Positions 1-5,284 of a stretch of DNA of 8,825 nt are shown one piece after another. A program made the position numbers and the translations under genes. The DNA is from an uncultured Paraprevotella sp. (lineage in GTDB: Bacteria; Bacteroidota; Bacteroidia; Bacteroidales; Bacteroidaceae), in contig CAAGLP010000066.1 of the NCBI GenBank assembly GCA_900770805.1, positions 1 to 8,825 of the forward strand. Direction: 5' to 3'. Below the pieces are notes generated by a model that was not told the origin of the DNA, searched no databases, and worked only from the letters and a program-made list of their open reading frames with translations. The first letter of the stretch is position 1; every line of letters begins with the position of its first letter.

Positions 1-658
1 AGGCCTGTCCCATGGCACTGAGAATGACATCCTTGGTAACCTTGGAAAAGTCTGGCTTGAGCAGAAAACTAATACCCGTTGATGCATTAGGCATGCTGAT
101 GGAGAAACCTATGAGCACAAAGATAATCAGGAGCAACATAGGCATCATCACCTTGCTATAGCGCTCGATGCCCTTCTCCACACCTGCAGCCACCACGCAA
201 TGCGTGACAAACAGGAATATGCCAAGGAAAACTACCGGACGCCAGGGACTGCTGACGAAATCGTTGAAAACAGCACCATAGTCGGTATGGGCAAGTAATC
301 CACCACTGATGGACTCGAATGCATAGTCCAGTGTCCAACCAGCCACTACGCTATAATAGGATAATACCATGAAACCGCCAAGCACGCCAAGGAAGCCCGA
401 CACCACCCATGGTTTGCCCGGGGCTAGAACACGATAGGAACCCACGGTGTTGGAGCGACTGGCACGACCTATGACAAACTCTGCCACCATGACGGGCATG
501 GCCAGGAGCAGAACGCACAGGATATATATCAAAATAAAGGCGGCACCACCATTGCTACCGCATTCTGTAGGGAAACGCCAGATGTTGCCCAAGCCCACGG
601 CACTACCTGCCGCGGCAAGGACCGCACCTATCTTGCTTCCGAAATTTCCTCTTTCCAT
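1..658 (-). CDS. NSS-family sodium-dependent transporter, N-terminal part (cut by left edge)
   Basis: Encodes the first 219 residues of a neurotransmitter:sodium symporter (SNF/LeuT type), an inner-membrane carrier that couples Na+ entry to uptake of amino acids or related solutes. The family signature GSAVGLGNIWRFP lies at residues 18-30 in the first membrane helix. By alignment from memory with LeuT, the Na+-site residues are kept: G18, A20, V21 and N25 match LeuT G20, A22, V23 and N27. Further hydrophobic helices follow at about 39-60, 86-107, 151-168 and 181-197, and a Tyr pair (SYYSVVAGW) sits where the LeuT substrate-gating Tyr of helix 3 is expected. The start is fixed by an in-frame stop two codons upstream (662-664). 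It lies inside the preceding CYTH gene, giving a 31-bp overlap, and no Shine-Dalgarno is visible, so translation is probably coupled. The substrate cannot be predicted. The C-terminal half is outside the window. Confidence 0.93.
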   Translation of the reverse strand, partial: MERGNFGSKIGAVLAAAGSAVGLGNIWRFPTECGSNGGAAFILIYILCVLLLAMPVMVAEFVIGRASRSNTVGSYRVLAPGKPWVVSGFLGVLGGFMVLSYYSVVAGWTLDYAFESISGGLLAHTDYGAVFNDFVSSPWRPVVFLGIFLFVTHCVVAAGVEKGIERYSKVMMPMLLLIIFVLIGFSISMPNASTGISFLLKPDFSKVTKDVILSAMGQA

Positions 659-1128
659 AATTTAAAGGGATAATTGCGCATATGGCTATTGTAGAAACGA
701 CGATCGCCAGTGACCTCACGGCCAATAAAGTCGGGTTTCTCAAACTCCTCATATTCGTGGTCAAGCTCTATCTCCGCAAGGATAAGTCCCTCGTTGTCAC
801 CATAGAACTCGTCTATTTCCCAAACATGACGGCCATCGGATGTTTTAACGAGATAACGTGTCTTGTCGATGATACCAGGCTCGCAGATTTTCATCAAATC
901 GCGGGCATCCTCAAGAGGAATCTCGGTATCAAACTCGTAACGGGTAAGTCCAGCCTCACCACTGGGACCCTTTATAGTGAGATAGCCTTTATTGTCACGG
1001 ATGCGTACACGCACAGTCCTACCATTACAACTGGAGATATACCCCTGTTGTATTCGTGTGGCATTGTATGAATGCACCTTAAAGTCGCCTCTGACGAGAA
1101 ACTTCCTTTCCGTTTCGTAATGCGCCAT
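628..1128 (-). CDS. CYTH domain protein (predicted triphosphate tunnel metalloenzyme)
   Basis: A single-domain CYTH protein of 166 aa, about the size of small bacterial triphosphate tunnel enzymes such as NeuTTM (inorganic tripolyphosphatase). The N-terminal ExExK signature is present as E5-T6-E7-R8-K9. Tunnel-lining basic residues expected for phosphate binding are visible at R40/R42, K53, R63 and K89/R91. Acidic residues for metal binding are visible in WEIDEF (103-108) and LAEIELD (117-123). There is no CHAD domain. Family knowledge allows tripolyphosphatase, thiamine-triphosphatase or class IV adenylate cyclase activity. Tripolyphosphatase is most common among short bacterial members, but the sequence alone does not decide. 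It starts 47 bp after prfB, and its end overlaps the transporter start by 31 bp, so it is an internal gene of the operon. The ATG is preceded by an A-rich stretch with only a weak AGAAG. Confidence 0.9.
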   Translation of the reverse strand: MAHYETERKFLVRGDFKVHSYNATRIQQGYISSCNGRTVRVRIRDNKGYLTIKGPSGEAGLTRYEFDTEIPLEDARDLMKICEPGIIDKTRYLVKTSDGRHVWEIDEFYGDNEGLILAEIELDHEYEEFEKPDFIGREVTGDRRFYNSHMRNYPFKLWKEEISEAR

Positions 1129-1175
1129 TGTGTGTGTTTACTTCTTTTATTCTTTCTCAGAGAAAGGCAAGGAGA

Positions 1176-2285
1176 TTACTCGCCACCGAACTCCATCAAA
1201 TACGCCTTGATAAAGGCATCTATTTTTCCGTCCATTACACCACCCACATCACTTGTCTGATAGTTGGTACGGTGATCCTTGACACGGCGATCATCGAAGA
1301 CATAACTACGTATCTGGCTACCCCACTCTATCTTGCGCTTGCCGGCCTCTATCTTGGCCTGTTCCTCCATACGGTGCTGCAACTCCTTATCGTAAAGCAT
1401 GGAGCGCAGAAGGCGGAGGGCATTCTCCTTGTTCTTGGGCTGGTCGCGAGTCTCAGTGTTTTCGATGAGAATTTCCTCTTCCTCACCAGTATAGGGGTCC
1501 TTGTACATATATCGCAGACGCACACCAGACTCTACCTTGTTAACATTCTGACCACCGGCACCAGAGCTACGGAAGGTATCCCATGAGATACGAGCCTGTT
1601 CGATGTTCACCTCGATGGTATCGTCCACCAGAGGAGTGACAAAGACAGAGGCAAACGAGGTCATACGCTTGCCCTGAGCGTTATAGGGAGAGACACGTAC
1701 CAATCGATGCACACCATTCTCGCTCTTGAGATAGCCATAGGCGAACTCACCTTCAAGCTCCAAAGTGCATGACTTGATACCAGCATCGTCACCCTCAAGA
1801 AGGTTGGCTATGCGAATCTTATAACCGTTCTTGTCAGCCCATTGCATGTACATACGCATGAGCATCTGTGCCCAGTCCTGAGCCTCGGTGCCACCAGCAC
1901 CGGAGTTTATCTTGAGAACTGCATCCATGGAGTCCTCCTCCTTGCGGAGCATGTTCTTCAGTTCAATCTCTTCAATGGAAGTGATGGCGCGAGAATAAAG
2001 GTCGTCCACCTCCTGTTCGGTAACAAGCTCTTCCTTATAAAACTCGAAAGCTGTTGCCAATTCATCGGCCAAGGTACTTACCTCCTGATAACCCTTAAGC
2101 CATTTTTCCAAGCCCTTCACCACCTTCATCTGTTCCTCGGCACGTTTCTGGTCTTCCCAGAACTCGGGGGCTTGTGTGCGGAGCTGCTCCTCCTCATACT
2201 GAATCTTCTTAGCAGGAATGTTCAGGTAGTGATTCAACTGCTCCACTCTCTCCTGAACCTCTTTCAACTGATCTTGTGTAATCAT
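1176..2285 (-). CDS. prfB: Peptide chain release factor 2, single reading frame
   Basis: RF2 (369 aa, usual length) recognises UGA/UAA in the ribosomal A site and triggers hydrolysis of peptidyl-tRNA. The N-terminal helical domain spans about 1-110. The codon-recognition region holds SPY at 199-201, where E. coli RF2 has SPF, and is followed by NAQGKRMTSFASV. The catalytic GGQ is at 244-246 within SSGAGGQNVNKVESGVR; S240 stands at the position equivalent to E. coli residue 246. The loop after GGQ (about 257-286) is roughly eight residues longer than in E. coli, which I recall as typical of Bacteroidetes. The C-terminal DHRTNYQTSDV segment is intact. The gene is one open frame: codons 19-22 read CAC TAC CTG AAC where most bacteria have the CUU-UGA frameshift site, so the autoregulatory +1 shift is absent. 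Its ATG overlaps the stop of the acyl-CoA synthetase as ATGA, so translation is probably coupled. Confidence 0.97.
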   Translation of the reverse strand: MITQDQLKEVQERVEQLNHYLNIPAKKIQYEEEQLRTQAPEFWEDQKRAEEQMKVVKGLEKWLKGYQEVSTLADELATAFEFYKEELVTEQEVDDLYSRAITSIEEIELKNMLRKEEDSMDAVLKINSGAGGTEAQDWAQMLMRMYMQWADKNGYKIRIANLLEGDDAGIKSCTLELEGEFAYGYLKSENGVHRLVRVSPYNAQGKRMTSFASVFVTPLVDDTIEVNIEQARISWDTFRSSGAGGQNVNKVESGVRLRYMYKDPYTGEEEEILIENTETRDQPKNKENALRLLRSMLYDKELQHRMEEQAKIEAGKRKIEWGSQIRSYVFDDRRVKDHRTNYQTSDVGGVMDGKIDAFIKAYLMEFGGE

Positions 2286-4090
2286 TCTTCTTCGTACATC
2301 TTTTCTATCTGCTCCCGATAGTTTTTATACAGAACAGCACGCTTCACCTTCAGCGTATCTGTGAGTTCCCCCTTCTCCATACTGAAGGGTTCGGGCAGCA
2401 ATGTTATTTTCTTTATTTGTTCGTAGTGTGCAAACTCTTGCTGGAGTGTTTCGATGCGGTACATCATAAACTTTACCACTCGTGGATTGGTACAAAGCTC
2501 CTCGTTGCTATGGCACTCCACACCATAGTCCTTGGCAAGTTCCATGAGCAGGTCGTATTGTGGAATAACAAGGGCCGAAACAAACTTGCGCTGTTCTGCC
2601 ACAACCACAATCTGGTCAATGTACTTGTCCACACACAACTTGGATTCGATAAGTTGGGGCGAAATGTATTTGCCATTACTGGTTTTGAACAAGTCCTTTA
2701 TTCTGTCCGTCAGAAAAAGTTCACCATCCTTTATGTAACCTGCGTCACCTGTATGAAACCAACCATCCTGATCGATGGAAAGTTCCGTAACCTCCGCCTT
2801 GCGATAATATCCCTTGGTAATGGTTTTGCCCTTAAGCAGGATTTCATCGTTTTCACCGAATTTTATCTCCACACCATCCAAAAGTCGGCCCACACTGCCG
2901 ATAGAAATGGGCATACCCAGACGGTCGATACTAACAGTGGCGGTACTCTCCGTAAGACCATATCCCACAACCATATTCAAACCGGCAGAGCGTACAAAGT
3001 CCTCTATGACGGTAGGCACGGCAGCACCTGCAGTGGGGAAGAAGTTGGCATGTTCCAAGCCCAACTGCTTCTTCAGGAAAGCAATGATGGTGTTCTCGTA
3101 CAGCGAATATTGCATACGTAAACCAATGGGAGGAGTAATACCCTTCATCTTGTAATCCACATTGTAGGCATGTCCTACACGCAGGGCATCCTCGAGGAGT
3201 AGTTTCTGCATTGGGCTGCTCTTCTCCATGCGTTCCTGCACCCCGGCATAGACCTTCTCCCAAAAACGTGGCACAGCACACATACAGGTAGGATGTACCT
3301 CACGCAAGGATTGCAAAACATCGGCCGGACGAAGGTTTACTGCCATAGTGCAGCCGTTTGCAATACACAGATAGGACCAACCACGCTCCAACACGTGGGT
3401 AAAAGGCAAGAAATTGAGGATAATATCCTTATCAGAGAGAGGCAGGACGCCATAATGAGCCGACAGAGCAGAGTTATACATCTCATGGGTCAACATCACG
3501 CCCTTAGACAAACCTGTAGTACCACTAGTATAAAGGATGTTTGCCAAATCCTGAGACTGGACTGCCTTTGTACGGCGCTCTATCTCCTCCTCATAACGAT
3601 TATCATGTCCCTTTCTAAAATCATCAAGATATATGCTTATGTTGTCCTCGGGATTCCTCTGTACATTGCGGTCAAAGATTATAAGTTTCTCCAGAGAAGA
3701 ACCAAGTTTGAGGACACGGAAAGCAATATCGTACTGCTCCTGCTCACCCACAAATATATAGCGTATGCTGGCATCGCTGACAATGTACTTGACCTGCATC
3801 TCGCTACTGGTGGCATACATGGGAATAGTGACAGCACGTATGGCATAGGCAGCAAAATCCACCATGAGGACCTCAGGCATATTCTGTGAAAAGACAGCCA
3901 TATTCTCCTGCTCCTCTACCCCTATGGAAAGCATGGCATTGGAGAGTTCACGAACACGTGAGGAGAACTCGTTCCAGGAAATATCCTTCCATATACCGAC
4001 CGAATAATCACGATAGCGCAAAGCTGTGCGATTGCCATATACCCTGGCCTGGTCGTGCACAAGGATAGATAACGGACTGAAATTCTGCAT
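2282..4090 (-). CDS. Long-chain fatty acid--CoA ligase (AMP-forming, FadD-like)
   Basis: A 602-aa ANL-superfamily enzyme that activates a fatty acid with ATP to an acyl-adenylate and then transfers it to CoA. The phosphate-binding loop YTSGTTGLSKG is at 187-197. Features typical of long-chain acyl-CoA synthetases follow: FLPFTHVLER (227-236), VPRFWEKVYAGV (273-284), GYGLTES (376-382), WFHTGDAGY (444-452) with the ribose-contacting D449, and the hinge region TDRIKDLFKTSNGKYISP (461-478). ELTDTLKVKR (575-584) probably carries the mobile C-terminal lysine of the adenylation step. There is no signal peptide or membrane segment, so it is cytoplasmic or membrane-peripheral. It is first in the left operon, with a TAnnTTTG promoter 24-31 bp upstream of its ATG and no Shine-Dalgarno. 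Its end overlaps prfB by 4 bp. Likely use is salvage of exogenous or membrane-derived fatty acids; chain length is not predictable. Another carboxylic-acid ligase is a less likely alternative. Confidence 0.93.
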   Translation of the reverse strand: MQNFSPLSILVHDQARVYGNRTALRYRDYSVGIWKDISWNEFSSRVRELSNAMLSIGVEEQENMAVFSQNMPEVLMVDFAAYAIRAVTIPMYATSSEMQVKYIVSDASIRYIFVGEQEQYDIAFRVLKLGSSLEKLIIFDRNVQRNPEDNISIYLDDFRKGHDNRYEEEIERRTKAVQSQDLANILYTSGTTGLSKGVMLTHEMYNSALSAHYGVLPLSDKDIILNFLPFTHVLERGWSYLCIANGCTMAVNLRPADVLQSLREVHPTCMCAVPRFWEKVYAGVQERMEKSSPMQKLLLEDALRVGHAYNVDYKMKGITPPIGLRMQYSLYENTIIAFLKKQLGLEHANFFPTAGAAVPTVIEDFVRSAGLNMVVGYGLTESTATVSIDRLGMPISIGSVGRLLDGVEIKFGENDEILLKGKTITKGYYRKAEVTELSIDQDGWFHTGDAGYIKDGELFLTDRIKDLFKTSNGKYISPQLIESKLCVDKYIDQIVVVAEQRKFVSALVIPQYDLLMELAKDYGVECHSNEELCTNPRVVKFMMYRIETLQQEFAHYEQIKKITLLPEPFSMEKGELTDTLKVKRAVLYKNYREQIEKMYEEE

Positions 4091-4102
4091 GGTGATATAC
4101 TA

Positions 4103-4122
4103 TTATCTATGCGCAAAGATAA
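4103..4122. repeat. Inverted repeat over the -7 element and start site of the acyl-CoA synthetase promoter
   Basis: TTATCT (4103-4108) and AGATAA (4117-4122) are perfect 6-bp inverted arms separated by 8 bp. The right arm overlaps the -7 element and the left arm covers the expected transcription start. It could be an operator for a dimeric repressor, but at this length in AT-rich DNA chance is also reasonable. Confidence 0.3.
4114..4121 (-). promoter_or_regulatory. Bacteroidetes-type -7 promoter element of the acyl-CoA synthetase operon
   Basis: On the minus strand the sequence reads TATCTTTG, an exact match to the Bacteroidetes primary-sigma -7 consensus TAnnTTTG. Transcription would start near 4107-4109, leaving a leader of about 18 nt before the ATG at 4090. 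I see no good -33 TTTG at the expected 19-21-bp spacing. The element lies within an imperfectly palindromic stretch (TTATCT-N8-AGATAA, 4103-4122). The assignment is inferred from consensus and position. Confidence 0.65.
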
Positions 4123-4161
4123 CGTTTTCTCGTCATAAAGTGGGAATAAACGTGGAAATAA

Positions 4162-4193
4162 TTTCATTATTGCCACAAAATAGATTAACTTTG
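4162..4193 (+). promoter_or_regulatory. Bacteroidetes-type promoter of argE
   Basis: TAACTTTG at 4186-4193 matches the -7 consensus TAnnTTTG exactly. TTTC at 4162-4165 is a one-mismatch -33 element (consensus TTTG) at a 20-bp spacing. Transcription would begin near 4198-4201, so the leader is about 20 nt. This start lies downstream of an in-frame GTG at 4196 and so favours the ATG at 4220 as the real argE start. No ArgR-type operator was recognised. Confidence 0.65.
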
Positions 4194-4219
4194 CTGTGAG
4201 AATACATCATCAAAAACCT

Positions 4220-5284
4220 ATGAACACTGAATACCTGACGCAAGAAGCGGTAAAGCTACTGTGCAGACTCGTTGAAATTCCACGAACCAGCAGGGAGGAA
4301 AAAGATGCTGCAGACATGCTGGAGAAGTACATGAAATACGATTGCAGCATGGACGTAAAAAGGGAAGGAAATAACCTGTGGTGCATGGCTCCTGGATACG
4401 AAAAAAGCAGACCAACGTTGATGCTGAATGCACATATTGACACGGTAAAGCCCACCTCGGCATGGAAACACAATCCGCATCAGGCAACTTTTGAAGACGA
4501 CACCATATATGGACTGGGAACCAACGACGATGGTGCATCGCTCGTAAGCCTACTCCAGGTGTTTAGAAGTTTGAAAGATGAGCAATTGCCGTACAACCTA
4601 CTATTGGCTCTTAGTGCCGAAGAGGAGGTAAGCGGCAAAAACGGCATGGAACACTTGCTGACCATACTACCTAAGATCGACGTTGCCCTTGTGGGCGAAC
4701 CCACAGGGATGCATCCGGCCGTAGCAGAAAAAGGACTGATGGTCCTGGACTTGACCGCTCATGGCATCTCTGGACATGCTGCGAGAAACGAAGGGGACAA
4801 TGCCATATATCACGCCATGGAAGACATCGCATGGCTGAAGGATTTCCGCTTCCCCGAGGAAAGTCCGTTACTTGGACCTGTAAAAATGACCGTAACCATA
4901 GTTAACGCCGGCACGCAACATAACGTCATCCCATCGGAGTGCCACTTCACCGTGGACGTGAGAAGCAATGAACTTTACAGCAATGAGGATATCTTTGACA
5001 TCGTAAAGCAGAACGTTAAAAGCGAGGTACAGGCACGTAGTTTCCGCCTGTCGTCGTCGAAGATAGATATGCAACACCCCCTTGTAGAAAAGGCCATTTC
5101 TCTGGGACGCAAACCATTTGGCAGCCCCACATTAAGCGACCAGGCGCTAATGCGTTTCCCATCGATGAAAATGGGCCCAGGCGAGAGCTCACGCAGTCAT
5201 ACTGCCGATGAATTCATAAAAAAAAGCGAAATAAGCGAGGCTATCTCTATCTACCTATCCATGCTTCGGGATTTAGTTTTGTAG
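4220..5284 (+). CDS. argE: M20-family N-acyl-ornithine deacylase (ArgE-like)
   Basis: A 354-aa zinc-dependent M20 hydrolase that removes the N-acyl group from acyl-ornithine in arginine synthesis. Metal and catalytic residues expected for the family are present: H72 and D74 in AHIDTVKP, bridging D103 in GTNDDGAS, catalytic E135 with ligand E136 in SAEEEVSGK, E160 in VGEPTGM, and H327 in SSRSHTADE. The lid/dimerisation domain is about 170-280, with GISGHAAR (182-189) and NAGTQHNVIP (229-238). It resembles what I remember of Bacteroides ArgE proteins. Because Bacteroides fragilis makes arginine through N-succinylornithine, the substrate may be the succinyl form. DapE-type desuccinylase is the main alternative. 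An in-frame GTG at 4196 would add eight residues but overlaps the promoter, so ATG 4220 is preferred. It is divergent from the acyl-CoA synthetase, and its last 12 codons overlap the end of the EnvC-like gene on the other strand. Confidence 0.9.
   Translation: MNTEYLTQEAVKLLCRLVEIPRTSREEKDAADMLEKYMKYDCSMDVKREGNNLWCMAPGYEKSRPTLMLNAHIDTVKPTSAWKHNPHQATFEDDTIYGLGTNDDGASLVSLLQVFRSLKDEQLPYNLLLALSAEEEVSGKNGMEHLLTILPKIDVALVGEPTGMHPAVAEKGLMVLDLTAHGISGHAARNEGDNAIYHAMEDIAWLKDFRFPEESPLLGPVKMTVTIVNAGTQHNVIPSECHFTVDVRSNELYSNEDIFDIVKQNVKSEVQARSFRLSSSKIDMQHPLVEKAISLGRKPFGSPTLSDQALMRFPSMKMGPGESSRSHTADEFIKKSEISEAISIYLSMLRDLVL

Noticed and set aside
118..125. TAnnTTTG match on the minus strand inside the transporter gene
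   Set aside because: Internal to coding sequence with no gene start nearby; such short matches occur by chance.
1152..1166. Hairpin CTTTCT-N3-AGAAAG in the gap between prfB and the CYTH gene as a terminator
   Set aside because: The stem is only 6 bp and AT-rich, and the minus-strand sequence after it is A-rich with no U-tract; the gap is more likely read through.
682..1586. Open frames of 129 and 152 codons on the plus strand
   Set aside because: Antisense to the CYTH and prfB genes, whose motifs are intact; hydrophobic stretches only mirror the codons of the opposite strand.
2417..3121. 234-codon open frame on the plus strand
   Set aside because: Lies fully antisense to the well-supported acyl-CoA synthetase, has no recognisable domain, and has composition typical of a complementary-frame shadow.
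3293..3889. 198-codon open frame on the plus strand
   Set aside because: Antisense to the same acyl-CoA synthetase; no promoter, family motif or start context.
4196..4219. Upstream GTG start for argE adding eight residues
   Set aside because: The GTG abuts the predicted -7 element and precedes the expected transcription start; ATG 4220 gives the N terminus expected for the family.
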